A stretch of 64,000 nucleotides of DNA, taken from positions 2,764,637-2,828,636 of the forward strand of contig NW_022985162.1 in the NCBI RefSeq assembly GCF_010093535.1, written 5' to 3'. This DNA comes from Lindgomyces ingoldianus (lineage: Eukaryota > Ascomycota > Dothideomycetes > Pleosporales > Lindgomycetaceae). Positions within the stretch are counted from its first letter, which is position 1; each line of letters begins with the position of its first letter. Of this stretch, positions 1-13,100 are shown piece by piece. The notes beneath the pieces are model-generated. The model saw nothing but the letters and a program-made list of their open reading frames with translations. It ran no database searches and was not told the origin of the DNA. Position numbers and translations under genes: made by a program.

Positions 1-990
1 CAACAGCCGATACAACTCGGGATGAAGCTTAATGTCGATCTTACCCAGCAGACCCCGTCGGATGATCTGCCAAATCAGACCAAGAATCAGATGCTCGCGC
101 ACTTCAATGATATCTCCGCTGCCAATGTTCACCACGGAGCATCCGATACCCTTTGCAGACTCGATGACGATGTTGTTGTTCTCCGTCATGTGGAAGGCAT
201 TCAGCGTCTTGATCTTCCTGCCGACCCTGTTCAGCACGCGCTCATCAATCGTGTCCGGGACGCTGTCGTTGATCAACTTGGCGAGCACCAGGCCGTCCTT
301 GCACTCGTCGAACATCTCGAATGTGTCGGTCGGGAAGGGCAGCCGGTCGCCAATATCGGGATCACCGGCAAGCACGGCATTGATGTGGCGCGTGAACTCG
401 GTGCGCTCGTCCTCGTTGATGGTGTGGGTGACGTTGGCCGAGGAGCCCTGGACCTGGATCCTGCCGCCGCCATGGCTGGTCTTGTGGGCGTGGCCAGGGG
501 TGGAGGGCGCGCTGCCTGTGCCGCCCCGCGGACGAGTCGGCCCCGTGTTCATACGCTGCTGGGCGGGCGAGGACTCGCGGAGCTTGGAGATGAGCTGGCC
601 GACAGCCGTCAGTTATGTGCGTCTTAAGAAAAAAGTGCGCCGATCGGGCAGAATACGCACATCAACATAGTCTTCTAGCTCGACGCGCCGCGAGCTGTCC
701 AATTCGACCTCCTTCAGGGCCTGGCGTACGACGTCGTACGGCTGGTGCTCCGTCTGCTGCGTCGACTTGATGACCGTGGCCTCGTCGAGGTAGCCCTTGT
801 CGTCGACGTCCAGCTTGCGGAAGGCATCCTGCAGGCTAAAGATCTCCGACTGCTGGAACTGCGGATACTTTCTGTGTGCAGGCCATTGTTAGCTGCGCTG
901 TTATGCTATGTACCGTGGAACCCGGGGGAGATGCATGGAACCACCAGGGGACGGACGGGCGGCCTACCTCTGAATCTTGATGATGTTCAT
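1..990 (-). CDS. SAC6: Fimbrin (actin-bundling protein Sac6), 5' part, cut by window edge
   Basis: Fimbrin cross-links actin filaments through tandem calponin-homology (CH) domains and acts in actin patches and cables during endocytosis. Three exons are visible: 990-968, 871-661 and 594 to beyond position 1, joined by GT-AG introns of 96 and 66 bp with the frame preserved. The protein starts MNIIKIQRKYPQFQQ, like yeast Sac6. An N-terminal EF-hand-like region follows, with loop DVDDKGYLDEATVIK. A linker rich in Gly, Ser and Pro leads into the first CH domain, beginning near VTHTINEDERTEF and containing FDECKDGLVLAKLIN. About two thirds of the protein lies outside the window. The ATG at 988-990 is supported by conservation of the short first exon. 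Long plus-strand frames over 22-670 are antisense shadows. Confidence 0.95.
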
Positions 991-1823
991 GGTTGGAGGA
1001 AAAGGTGTGTGGAGAAGGTGCGTGTCTCGGGTCGAACAGATATAGCGGGCGCTCGATCTCTGCCTGGCTCAGCCTCTTCGTTGTGCGCGTTTTGGCGTTG
1101 CAGGTCCTTGCTTTGCTTACCCCCGATGACGATACGTGGGGCTGCCAAGGAACTCATGCTGCCCGAGGGGCAGGTGCGTGCCACAGTGGCTGGTCCGCTT
1201 ACGTACGCTCCCTGTCTTCTTCCTGGATTACCTCACTCCATTCTTCGCCCTTCATTCAGCATCGATCGTCTTGATTCTAGGGAGTAGTTTTCGCGTCTTC
1301 TTGTTAGCAGGCCTGCCTCCACATAACCTAGGTGCAATTCTTGTCTCAAACTCATTTCTATCCACGTCCAACACCCATGGAGGTGCGGCGCCTGTGCCGC
1401 AAATGGAACCAAAGTCGGGGCCTAGCGGTGGAATCACGTATCTCGGCTGCTGAGATATTTGCCAACTCAATCACTCATCCCAGTCCCCTATTTCAACTCC
1501 TCAACTGGACTATCTACATCTCGTTCTCGAAGTTTCATTTAAATGAAGGAGCCCTTTGCCGCTTCTGGAAACACGCCACACTAAAGCTCCTGCCTTGCCC
1601 CCTCTCAACTCAAAAACTAGTATCCGAAAAGCCCCTCGAGATTTCTGCCTTAGAATGTCGTACGCCGGGGACTGGCTGTTAGATCATGCCATTACTAGAC
1701 CTTTCTCTGGCTATTGTGTGAGACTTCACGCTACTTTGTCAAGAATACATCTTCAAGGACATTCTCACCCCGTCGCGTAAACTGTAATACCCTTCCCTCT
1801 ACTAGCTGTTATGAAACCACAGA
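991..1823. promoter_or_regulatory. Upstream region of fimbrin; no gene seen
   Basis: This stretch should contain the fimbrin promoter and 5' leader, read on the minus strand. The short open frames on both strands resemble no family and lack good starts, so I call no gene here. Confidence 0.4.
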
Positions 1824-2680
1824 ATGACTGTGAGTAGATTTTTTTGCAGACGAGCTAATCTTCTGTCTTCCTCGCACCAGACTAAAAGGCCTGACATCGT
1901 GGAGTTATGGAAACAGAATAATGGCTCTATGCTCTATTATGCGGCATCTGCTGCGCATAGCCTGCAAACATCTCCTTCGAGTGATAGTCACCTTGTTCGT
2001 AGTTTGCGACAAGTCGCAAATGCTCCTGACGAGCGCCTCACGACTTTCAGGGATGCAGCGCTGAAGCACGAAGTCTAGGAATACACTGTCCACGCGCTTG
2101 CTAGCCATGGATTAAAGGTAGAGATATTCGTACATCTGGTCCAACCCCCACTAGAGTGGAGATATTTATACGAAAATGTTGAGGCGACGAATCCTATCCT
2201 AGTAGTTGCTGTGGCAAGTGGCCTGTCGGAGATATACGTAGCACCTACATGCCTAAGCGTCGTACTAGTACCGAGGTACTTTTTGCATTGAATGGATTTG
2301 CCGTTGCTCATCGCCAGTAAGCGCAGCGATATTGCTGCTTTTCAGTGTCTGTTGGAATTCAGAGAGGGGATTGTTCCAATTCTACCACCACAATCATGTG
2401 CTCGCCATCGCGGTACAGAATCGTTGCTCACCATCCTATCGTTCAGATGGATGTCAACCCGATATACCATCGCTTTCATTCTAGGCAACTTCGCGAAGCT
2501 GCCATTCTCTCTGGCGTCAGGTATGGTAACACTGATATTGCAAGTCTAGTATACTCCTGGCCAGCCTCGAATCAGAAGGCTAAACTTGTGGAAATGATAC
2601 TCAAACGATCCCGTAGCGTGCGCATGCAGGACATGGTCCAACAGGGCCTTGTGATGGCAACAGAGTAGAGAAATTCGGAT
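1824..2680 (+). pseudogene. Decayed ankyrin-repeat-like gene fragment
   Basis: Short stretches in different plus frames read like ankyrin repeat helices: RPDIVELWKQNNGSMLYYAA near 1885-1945, LLIASKRSDIAAFQCLLE near 2304-2357, and AAILSGVRYGNTDIASLVYS near 2500-2560. They are separated by stops and frame changes and no full repeat survives. Ankyrin arrays in filamentous fungi often belong to NLR-like or accessory proteins that decay quickly. The assignment rests on short motif resemblance only. Confidence 0.22.
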
Positions 2681-2834
2681 AATTCTCGCTTGATTGTGGA
2701 CTAGAAACCACAGCTTACACAGGGAAATCTCCCCTCTGATCGAAGCTTCTCAGCGAAGCCGTCAAATTTGATCGTCTGGCGGCCGTGGAGTTGCCCAGGG
2801 GGAAAGGGGCGATGTTACTCGATGAGGAAATGGC

Positions 2835-3060
2835 CAACGCTTCCAACGAGGCATATTACTGTACGATTAGGCAATTTTGATGCTTGTACGGGTGAGGTTT
2901 TGTGTACGTTCGTATGGCAGGGAGGATGAGACGTAGATGTATGTATCGTAACTGATACGGCTCACGTGATCTGAACGGGTAGTACAATTTGATTAAAAGT
3001 GCGCCGTGCTCTAGTTAAAAATCTCAGGTTATAGGTCTCTAGAAAAGCAAGATTAAGGAC
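2835..3060 (+). mobile_element. Truncated end of the hAT-like element family seen at 34839 and 39550
   Basis: From the degraded terminus CAACGCTTCCAACGAG this segment matches the left end of the element at 39550 over about 225 bp, including TACTGTACGATT(A/G)GGCAATTTTGA and TTTTGTGTACGTTCGT. Many of the differences between copies are transitions. The match stops near 3060 and no opposite terminus is found nearby. It is an old truncated copy. Confidence 0.75.
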
Positions 3061-4577
3061 TATATATTAGACCCCAGCAACATAAGCAGAGAATTCTAAA
3101 AGGTTGCGAAGGGTAAAATGGGGGGCAGAGTTGTTTGAGAATGCACCGTCTTCGTTTCCGATAAGTAGCGTTCGGAATACCAAGACACGGTAATAGTCCC
3201 TGTAGTCATACCTTACGTCTTTCACTGGTAAGTTGTGGCAGTGAGGTTTGTAGTCGTTGGCCAGGAGGTTCTCGTGCTGTCCGGTTGGTATAGAGAAGCG
3301 ATTAGGGCGTTAAGAGCAATCTGAGAGGTGTCCGTATAGATTCTAGAATAAATAACTGTTGCGTTGAGATGGAGCAGTGGAGAGCTAACAGGTGCGACTA
3401 TTCAGGCCCACGTGGCAGGCCTTCAACACGGCGTGACATATCCATGGACCGTCTCGCAAAGAGTCATATCAAGTAGAAAGAACAGCTTTTGATTCCTCAT
3501 TATCATTCATAAAAGGCCCGTCACCACCGCCTCATCTTTAACAAAGTTCTCATCCGTGGAATAAAAAATGTCGTGAGACTCAAGGCTGCTGATTGTGTAT
3601 TCCAAACCCCAACCAACCCGCCCAGGTCCCCTCCAATAGAAGATAAAAAGAAGGATAAGGTTTTAAGTAATAAGGGCGTGTTCCACGAGCATACACTATT
3701 TCCAACTAGCAAACATTCATCATCGTAGATTTCGAAAAAGGGATCCTTCACGTCGTTTGAACTTAGGTCTTCGTCAAAAGCGCGTGCTAGGACACCGGAG
3801 TGCGGGATAATGAGAGAATGAGATTTTTCAGCCGCCACGTGCGTTGTTTGCAAAATGTCGTCAAATCTCCACCATGTCGTGTCGTTCCTTTATCGTCGGC
3901 CGCGCTGCCTCAGAATTCGAGTATATCAGGAATTATCAATATTGTCCTTCTACCGAGGTGGGTGTGGGAGTGAGGTAGTGAGGAGTGGCAGGGCGGCCCT
4001 TCAATCAGCATTCTGCATTCCCGTTCCAGGCCGTAACAAAGAAATAAAGTCGGTTTGTAGAAGGTACAGAATCGTCACCCGCAACACATTAAGCAATATA
4101 GCTAAACAGGAGTGTTGCATATGCTTTATGCTGCATGCAGGGAGTCGTATATCGTAAGTTAAAAGAAAAGATCCAATGGTGTGGCCGCGGGAACGTCGAG
4201 GTTCCAGAAGAATGAAACAGTCGTTAAAAGTCGTAAAATGCCCCCAATATGGAGAAAGTTGGAGAAAACACAGGAAATGAAAGGGAAATTTGACACAAAG
4301 AAAAGTCCGTAATGGTGAGAGAATGTAGTTCTTGTTGATTGGTGGTTCAGTCGTTCAGGTTTAGATCCTCGCTTCGGAGGAAAACAGGAAAATAGGATAA
4401 GCGGGTGGTGTTTGCTGGAGGGGCTCGTGTGCTGGCGGCAAACAAGCAGTGACACTAAAAGAACGCCTGCTGAATGCGCGCAAAGTCACCGGACCTCATA
4501 GGAAACCCCGCCGTCTATTGCAAACTTCGAGATAGGCTGAAAGCCGCCGCCCAAGCAGATAAGCAGATTCAATCCGG
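3061..4577. other. Intergenic; one weak open frame, no firm gene
   Basis: The longest frame is 3521-3853 on the minus strand (110 codons). Its first half, with SLIIPHSGVLARAF and DPFFEIYDDECLLVGNS, faintly recalls the N-terminal part of fungal SMP-30/gluconolactonase-like proteins, but the rest does not continue into that fold. It is at best an old remnant. The rest of the stretch, including the stuA 3' flank, shows no coding signal. Confidence 0.25.
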
Positions 4578-7078
4578 CTACCTCCGGGCACGCTGCGTAA
4601 TTGTAGATCGTGTTCGTTGAATTCCATGGTTGGGATCCCGAGAGTACGCTGCACCACCACCAGCCCCGCCTTCAACAGTCTTGCGTCTTTTGAGGCCATC
4701 AATATCGTCCCCTGCGGCACTGTTAGAGCGAGCGTATGGATCTTGATCATCTTCATCGTCTCGGGCTCGTTTAGGGTTCACGGAGACACCATTGGGGGTA
4801 GCATATGCTTGGCTGGGGTATTGAGCGACAGCACCTGGTGGTTGGTAACTCTCTGGAGGGGGGTTACCGTTCGTGGCACTACCCCTAGTGTCGCTCATAA
4901 CACTATAGAGATTGCTGGATGGTCCTGTTTGGCGCTGTGGAGTTGGATAACCCGAATTCCATTGAGTCTGTCCGGTGGTTGTTGTACGGGGAGTTGCACG
5001 GCCTGAACCATTCTGGTGCGGAGATCCCGTCATCTCCGGGGACAGATGCGGATGGTCGCCGTGGATGGGACCAGGCGCCGTGCTGGAGGCATATGCGTAT
5101 GAGCCACGATTCGCGTTGTAAGGGGCGTTCGTGTGCGTATACTCGTTCTCGTTGTCGTGATCACCCTCATCTTCGCCTGCTGCATGGCTCACCTGCTCGT
5201 TATTCTGAGCAAGCATACCTTCCGAAGGCTTCACGTCTCCCTGATCTGTGGTTCGCGCAGGTGGTGCCATCTCAGTCTTGGGATAAGGGCCATCTTGTAC
5301 AGGTGGACGATAACCCATCATCTGCTGTGACTGAGTATTGTACTGCGAAGGCTGAGAAGGTGGCGCGGAATACATCGGCCTTGAGTTGTCATAGCTCTGA
5401 GCAGTCGGATAGGCCATACCGGGCTGGACTTGGCCTGGGGGTGTGCTCGCTGGAGTGGTCGGAACGGAGCGCGTGTTGCTCAGACCAGTATCAATAGACA
5501 GCGGTTGGCTGCCTTGGATATTCTGCACATTAGAACTGCTCCACTCGGAAGAGCTGCCCTGGTAACCCATGCCCATGAGACTTGAAGCACTGGTGGGAGG
5601 AGTGGGGAACGTATGCGCCCGATCGAGGCCAGGACGGCCCGCCGAGGGGTGTGGCTGGATGGCGTGTGGCGGTTGTGACATCGCCGCTCCAATGGGATTG
5701 CTCATCGAATGGTGATGGTGCAGCGACGGGGGCTGCGACGTAGTGGGCCCAGTCAGATATCTTTGGGTCTGCATGGGGTCAGGTCTACGGTTGCGTTCTA
5801 CCGCGGCCATCGCGGCGCCTCCTACACTTGCCCTTGTTTGATTTGAAGGGTGGTAGAGCAAAGCCCCAATGTCATGCACAAAGAGAGGATATAGTTGCTC
5901 TGTAATCTTCTCCTTGTTTGCAAACTCCAATGCGCGATCGAATGGAATCCTGTATGGAATTAGAAATAAGACAGAATTAAGCTTAGTGCAATACAACGTA
6001 CCAAACGCCCTTCAAATGCATCGGGCCGATCTTGACCACGTGCCTAGTCTTCTCGCTCTTAAGAATGCCATCTCTACGCCCTCGTGTCATGCCAGCCACA
6101 TTCAGAAGCTTGGTGCCATTAATCATGTGATTGTCTAGCCGATTGTCAGCCAATGGTGTGAAGTGTATTGACAAGAATGGTTCTACCTTCACGTCGAGCA
6201 ACACATACTCCTTTAGCTTCAACCTGAAAGCACAAACTACCCTCATCTTCCCACAGTGTTGCGGTGACCCTGGGTTTCATCCCAGGAGGTGCGATCTGTC
6301 CTGTGTGATCGAATTGATGCTGCGGGTAGCTTTGTGAGCCAGAAAGTGATGATGTCGGCGCACCGGAGGTCATTGCTGCGAACAATTAGCCAATTTCGGT
6401 TAAAGGAACCAAATGGAAGACTCACCGGGAAGCTGAATGGCCTGAGGCACCAAGGCATTGCTCATGGAGGATGACGCGGGGAGCTGGGATGGAACACCAT
6501 TTGGGTAGCCATATGGAGGATATCCAGCTGGAGCGGATGCGTATTGTGGGCCTGGCTGCAGAATTGAAGGTTGTGGTGGATATGAATAGTGCGACAGACT
6601 TGAGGGAGCGGCCGAGACAGGCGCATGAGCAGTTGCAGCAGACATGTGTGGTTGATGCACGTCGGCATACGATTGCATCTGGTTCATGCTGTTGTAGCCC
6701 TCTGGGGTATACCCGTAGCTTTGCTGTGCGCCGTACGGAGAGCCTTGCTGCTGCGATTGCACATTCAAAGGCTGCCCGTCACGGTTGAGGGATTGCGGAG
6801 TCTGCTCTGGCGAGGGAGTCTTGTAGCCTGCCTGTCCGTTGACGGAGGACGAATAAGAAGTATTGGAGCTGCCGCTGCTGTTTACCACAGAGCCCGAGCT
6901 CAATGAACCACCCCGAGGCGAAGAAGAAGTGGAGGAGCCACTGGCTTGCGCTTGTATCTGAGGCAAAGCAGGCAATCGCTCGCTGGACACTGCGGGTCTT
7001 GGGGCGTAATGGGAGTTGTACCAGGTGTCGACTGGGCCTCGGGAGTGGACCGACGAGATCGATGGGAGCTCCAGCTTT
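4578..7078 (-). CDS. stuA: APSES transcription factor StuA (ASM-1/EFG1 type)
   Basis: StuA is a nuclear basic helix-loop-helix-like APSES regulator of conidiation, development and often virulence. Coding exons run 6426 upward, 6375-6187, 6134-6002 and 5949-4578, all with GT-AG introns and matching phases. The DNA-binding domain begins [18 protein letters not shown] and continues through [29 protein letters not shown] and [20 protein letters not shown], split over exons exactly as in other ascomycete stuA genes. The C-terminal exon is rich in Ser, Pro, Gln and Thr. It keeps the conserved [11 protein letters not shown] and [11 protein letters not shown] motifs and a basic DGLKRRKT patch, and ends [10 protein letters not shown]. 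The conserved initiator is the ATG at 6687 ([11 protein letters not shown]). The frame stays open upstream to a possible splice acceptor near 7078, encoding about 130 Ser/Gln-rich residues with no ATG, so a longer isoform starting in an upstream exon is possible. Confidence 0.93.
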
Positions 7079-7116
7079 ACGGTGTTAACGAGAAGTCGGC
7101 TAGAAGGTCGCCGCAA

Positions 7117-10100
7117 TATTGGGAAACCGAGAAAGTCCGCGTGGGGAAGTCTCTCGAGTCAATTCACCAGATAACCGAGACAGCTCAAGGGTGGAAACGG
7201 GCGGACAACGGTCTACAACAGTAGGTTGCAGAATCTGCGCACGTAGCCGGAGAGACGATAGCTGGACGCTGATATAGTTTGATACTGGCCCGGGGATCAA
7301 GCGGAGGTGGAGACGAAGAAACTCTCACCGCAAGTCGGTCGGTTGTTTGCTATTGAGGGCTGTCGTCGGTCGGGCACAGCGGCAGGCGGCCAAACACGTG
7401 GGCAAACAGGCTCGCGGCAATTCAGAGTCGCAGCGATCCCGAGCGTGCGATAATAATCTGCGACTTCTCGGACTGAAGATTTTCGCGTTTTGACTTGGCA
7501 GAGGTCTCGCAGTGGTACGGATGTTTGGATGTTTGGTGAAACACTGTGCGATTTCTGGCAGGAGCGGAAGGAATGCGAGGTCCGCGTCTGAGGCTGCGTA
7601 CTGAGAAACCAAACGCTGCAATCAATGCTAAACGGACACAAAGCACGTCGTTACGTCGTCGCAGTCGTAAATCCTAGAAAGGATAGCGGAAATGCTTTTG
7701 GACGCTCGATTCAAAACACACAAAGACAGAAAATGACGACAGCCGGCCGGGAAGAATAAGCTGGAGGGCGGGGTGACAGTGCAATATCCTATCTCATGAG
7801 CTAGGCTGGCCGGAGATGTTTCCAGCGAGGTCGTCGTCGAAGCCGGATCAGGTTGTCACGTCGTAGTCGTTGCGCTCGGAAGCAGCTGCGGGCCGACCAG
7901 TAGATATGGCGGAAGCAAGAACACTGTGCGTCAAGGTTAGCAAAGAGACATAGAGGCACAATGGCATTGACAGTCACACGCACCACCGCCGTCTATAGAG
8001 AAGAGAGACAATGCAGAGCCAGAGAGAGGCTTTTTCGCAGGCTGCGGTGAGGAGGCGGAGGTTTAGAGGTGGAGGTGGTTGGGATGTGACGGTGATGCTA
8101 GCGCCGAGAACCAACCAGCCAGAGAGAGATAGGCGAGCACGGGAAATGCTAGGGCGAGGCCCGGCAAGACACTGGACGGCAGAAAAGCAACGAAAGGAAG
8201 GACTGACGCTGGACTGAGACGACAACGAGCGGACGCGGAGCCTCTGCGCGCGGGAGCAATGCTGCGATGTTTGCGTGGTGTTTTGCGGAGGGAGAAGGAC
8301 AAAGTCGTTCTCGTCGGCGATGCTGCAGTGCAGGATTCTCTGCAGCGCAGAGAGCAGGCAGGCCGCAGGCTAAGAAGGCTGACCGAGACAGGCGAGGCAC
8401 GCACACACCGCAGGGCAGTCCGTCCGGTGTGGCTCTCTTGGTCGTCTGGGAACGGCGCTGGCGGAATGGCAGGATGGCAGCGCTGCTGAGGGAGCGTCTG
8501 CGTGGGCGGGACGGCGCGAGTTCGCAGACGTGCGGCGGACGCGAAGCCAGCAGCGAGATGAGGCCGCTGCAGAGCACGATGCCAGTATGCCAGAGACCAA
8601 AGACGAGTGCGTGGAGGGCGCAGGCGTCACTGTACCTAAAAGACGGGTGGTGGAGATCTCTGGGGACTGGGAGCTTTGCAACGCACGCCCACGACTCGCC
8701 GCCCGGAGCAGCACAATCTAAAATCAATTCGGGCTAGCAGAACATGTGGGATGGGGGTGCTGGGGGGTGGGCCGGACAGCGCGCTCCAGAGTCCCGTGAA
8801 AGGGCAAAGGCCGTTTCGCGCTGGCAAGCACAGACAGCCTGGCCAGGTGGACGGACGCTGCTCAGATGCTGACTGGGCTGATCCACCGTCGATGCCGCAG
8901 ACATGGGGACATGGGATAGAGACATGGGGTGGGAGGAGACAGGGAAGCGCTCGACAGCGTCCGCCATGCACGCAAGCGAGCCTGCGACTCCACACGACCA
9001 CCACCGGCAACGCGCACCAGCCACCTGACGACTGGCCACGGCCGCCAGCACGAGAGCACTGCAGCGCCGTTTGCTCCTGTGCCATCAATAGACGCCAGGA
9101 GTAGTAGTGGTGGTGGTGATCAGGAGAGATGAGAGAGGGGTGAGGGGTGAGGAATGCTATTTTTGCGTCCTCGTCCTCGTCGATATCAAAGTCCGCGGCG
9201 AGGTCAATTGGAGAATCATATCACGGCAAGGATTTGTTGGCACCCAAGTTTAGCGGGCGTCTACTTTTTTTACAACACCACTGTGGCCGCGCTGGCTCTG
9301 GCGTTGGCCGGGGTCCCGATAGGGAGAAGACGGCTGAATGGCGGCAGCCAGTGATGGCGGCCGGAGATATTCATCGTGCAAAGCAGAATACGCGGGCGGC
9401 GAGTGAACCGTTTTCTGGGCCAGAAACACCTCGTCCTTATTAAGCTGTAATGGAACGGAGGCCGGATGAGCACTGAGCAAGCGCTTGTTGCTGGATGAGC
9501 ACCCTCTTCGGCATCCTCCCTGTCTGAACTGTTTTGCTACTGGGCTGGAAGCAAAAGCATTTTCATAGCCCTCTGCCTACGGTAAGTGGGCCGGCAAACG
9601 CGATGATTTGCACTGCTGCTGCGAGTCAAAGCTGGCGCAAAACTCAATTGTCGAAAAAAGCACCGTCGGGAGGCATGGCAAGCCACTTCCTGTCCTGAAA
9701 CGTGTGCAGAACTGCCGCGTGCTCTGCTGCGCTGACTTGCCCTCCTCTTTTCCGCTTTCAAAACGGGCTACAGATGCTCCAGTATCAGGTTGGCCGACAA
9801 GAAGAAAAGAGAACAGACGTGGCCGGGGCATAGACCGTGAATAGCGACATTGCACTCAGGCTAAATGCCCGCCATCCGCAATCCAACGACGACACCACTC
9901 CTTGCGCAGGGATATTCCCAAAGGCGAACGGGATGGACGGACGGCCGGCCGTGCAGGGCTCAAGTCTGGGCATTATTCAGACCTCTTGAGTCTGGTTGGC
10001 TGGCTGTTCTCGCAATCCGACAACTTGGGGACGACGTCTACAATTCCCAGGCTGAGGCGAGTCCGTCACGCCCGTCTCTTGCTCGCCATCCCCTCGTCTC

Positions 10101-13100
10101 CACCAACACCAGGCGGCCAGCACGCTCAATAGATCCGCTGGCCGTCGAGACTCCCCAAGGAAGCGACATTGCCGGAATCATCGTCAACAGGGAGGCTGGT
10201 GCAACGTGGAGACTCGAGAGAGTGCGACGATCATGTCATGTTAGCGCGAGCAAATGATGAGAAAGTTCACGGCTGCGAATCGAGCGCTGTCTCCACTCGA
10301 CGTTGCTGGGCCTCCCTTCACGGGGAGTTCCCTTGACCAAACGTGCCGACTGTACCACTTGCTTGGTGTTGGACGTGGGACGCTGGAGGCGGTGATAGGC
10401 CCAGAGCTGTTGCGGTGTGAGTGATGTGCTGGCCGATGCTAACGCTTTTCGGCCCCCTCAAGCCACCCGCCCTCACACTCACACACATCTCCACCTCGAA
10501 CTCAATATTCAGAACCGTGCAATTCCTCGCGGCCTCAGGACGACGGGGCCGTGATCAATGTCCCAGCACCATGGGTGGGGCGTGTCGCGGAGACACAAAG
10601 CCGTTCGTTCTGGCCAGCTGAAACATTCATTGCAATACGGCGCAATCCGCTGAGGCGTCTTTATCGCCAACAAGTCCTTGTTGCGAAGAGGCGGGAGCGA
10701 AGAGTTGCCCAGATCCAGGGTGGTGTTGAAGTTTCCTATCACGGGTTTTCTAGCACGGGGCAGCATTGACACCTGCCACCCCTCCCAAGGTTTCAATGCG
10801 AACCTTGCCCATGACAGCCCCAACTGTGGGAAGAAAAGCATGCCAGCCATCCTTTGACAGATGGCATCCCATCTCAGCCAGCTAGTCGCCTCAGGCGCCA
10901 AACTTGCCGTTCGCAGTGCCCGTGATTCGATCCTGCTAGCCGCGCACCATTGTTCATTCCTCGTAGCTAACGAATCACTCTTCCCTGAATGTCCTCTTGT
11001 CAGCGCCGGCGCAAAGTGAGACATGGTGGAAGCCCTGGCCGTCGGACAATGGCCATTCCTCCACCTTGTGCGACGACTGACGGCATTTGGTGGCAGCAGC
11101 TGGTGGACAGCAATCGAAAAGCATCCGGCATCAATCGGCTCTGCAGCACATCATCGAGCATGGGAGGCCGGCATTTGCTCTCGCGGCCCAGTGAAACAGG
11201 CACAGGCCTAAGGTCCTTGACTGCACCCGAGGATGAGGCTGTAGGACAGTGGCGCCCTCAACCGACCCGCGCAGTCGCACCATGTGCAGCAGTCTGTTGC
11301 TGAGGGCCAACAGAAGGTCGTCCCCTCTGTAAGGGCCAGTTGCACATCTCTCGCGTGGGCCAAAGTGCCTTGCTGAGGAAATGCAAAGGTGGAAATAAAC
11401 GTGCAGCGCATCCGGCGCGATGTGGAAGGCGCGGATCGTGGAGCGAGGCCCGCGCCGGCTCTACATGTAACTTTGCTGACCACCCTCGACGGCGAGATAG
11501 GAAAGTCAATATTAAAACCGACAATATTTGATATGGCCATTGACCGATTAGGACTGGACACGAGCCAGCAGTGTCGAGGTAGGTCACGACGGCTACTCAG
11601 CACACGACCACCGTCTATTCTCAGATATGGGGGAGTTGGGGGATATCAAATTAGCGACCTCCTGGATCAGCTTCGACTCCCTTGAGATATTGTTCTCGTG
11701 AGGCCGACCACAATGTGGGGACTGTGTCTCTTGTCCGTCCAACAGCACAGGACGAGCAATCTAGAATCGGAATCCGTAGGACGGCGGGGGTGTCTCGCCG
11801 CGCCCGAGATTAGACAGTGTCGTCCTTTCTCGTCTGAGTCTCCCGACACAGCCGTTACACGCTACGAATGGCTATCCTCGCTAATCAAGGCGTGAGGTTG
11901 GGGAGATGAAGAAGGTCCAGCTTCCAGAAACGCTCAACGTTGATGGCGATTCAACCCGCAGAAGCAAGCGTGCTCCAGGCCGCGATCAGCTGCAATCTGT
12001 CGCCAGCGTTCCTGCATTTATGAGGCCGTCCCGCAATACGGCCACGCCTGGTACGGATCGAGTAGATGATTGGCCATGTTCTTCCTGCATTCACCCGTCG
12101 TTGCATATGCGCGTGATGAAGAGGTATCCTTGCACGGCCCTCCCCCCACCAAGCCAAGCCGCCTGCCCAGCCCCAGCACGAACTTCAGCGGGCAACAGTG
12201 CGCGATATTGGCCGCCGTCGCACACATCGACACACCACACGTCGCGGCAACTTCAACAACAGCAGCAGAGCAGCATCAGCCTGCCCTCCTCGCCGCCGCC
12301 AGGCCTCCGCACCTCTTCGGATGGGGGGCACGGCACGCACAGCGGATCGATCAGATAGGCGCTGCTCTGCCAATCAGCGCGGGCCACGTCAAACTCACGC
12401 AGAGCCGTTATCGGGGGCTTGTTGTCGTCTTGAAGCCACGGCTGGCGTTTGCAGGCGACACGGGCCTCTCCTTGCAGTCCGAAACAGGCTCGAGGGATGG
12501 TCAGCTCTCCCGTTGATTGGCCCCTGGTTTGAATGGCTGAGGCCTTCACCGGATTGGCTTCACGGCCGCTTGTCATCTCACCTCATGCTCTGCTCCTCCG
12601 TTTTCTAGCGTGCGCTGCGGTATCCTCTCGTCCAGACACTCCTCACCTTGGTCCCCAACAATTCCAAGAATGTTCAGCTGGAAGCTGGACCTGGAGCTGG
12701 ACGAGAAGGGCCGCTCTCCACGTTTGCCCGAGTCTGTCCTAAAACGTTTCCTCCGTTTTTGCCGTCAGACTCTGTCAACACCATCGCAGCAGGTCCTCAC
12801 TCCATCTTCTCTCACCGCTATTCTATTCTTGAGCCCTCTGACCCCGTTCTGCTGGATAGACTGGGATCTCTCAATATAAGTGTCCCAGCAGGCATGGATT
12901 GCGATACACGGCAGGTCCTGCCCCGACGCCGCAAGCATCCTCTCTGCATCCTTCTGCTCTTGGGGGCCGCAGAGCTTTTTCTGAATCCGGGCTCGCTCGA
13001 CAAACTTGCTTTCCCCGCAATCGTGCCGGTGCATTTTTTTTTTTTGAAGCAGCTCTGACGCTTATCGAGTGCCGCTCCTGTGCAGCATCGTGACTCTGCC

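Noticed and set aside
22..670. Long plus-strand reading frames over the left end
   Set aside because: They are antisense to fimbrin exons, and the fimbrin translation matches the family closely.
3521..3853. SMP-30/gluconolactonase-like fragment
   Set aside because: Only about 40 residues loosely resemble the family, and the downstream fold is missing, so I do not call a gene.
8149..8737. Overlapping 114-192 codon frames on both strands in the GC-rich region
   Set aside because: High GC makes stops rare. The frames overlap on both strands, have no family resemblance and have biased Arg/Pro/Ser composition.
12610..12879. Frame starting MFSWKLDLELDEKGRSPRLP
   Set aside because: The first 25 residues look protein-like, but the rest is Leu/Ser-rich noise with no start context or neighbouring exon.
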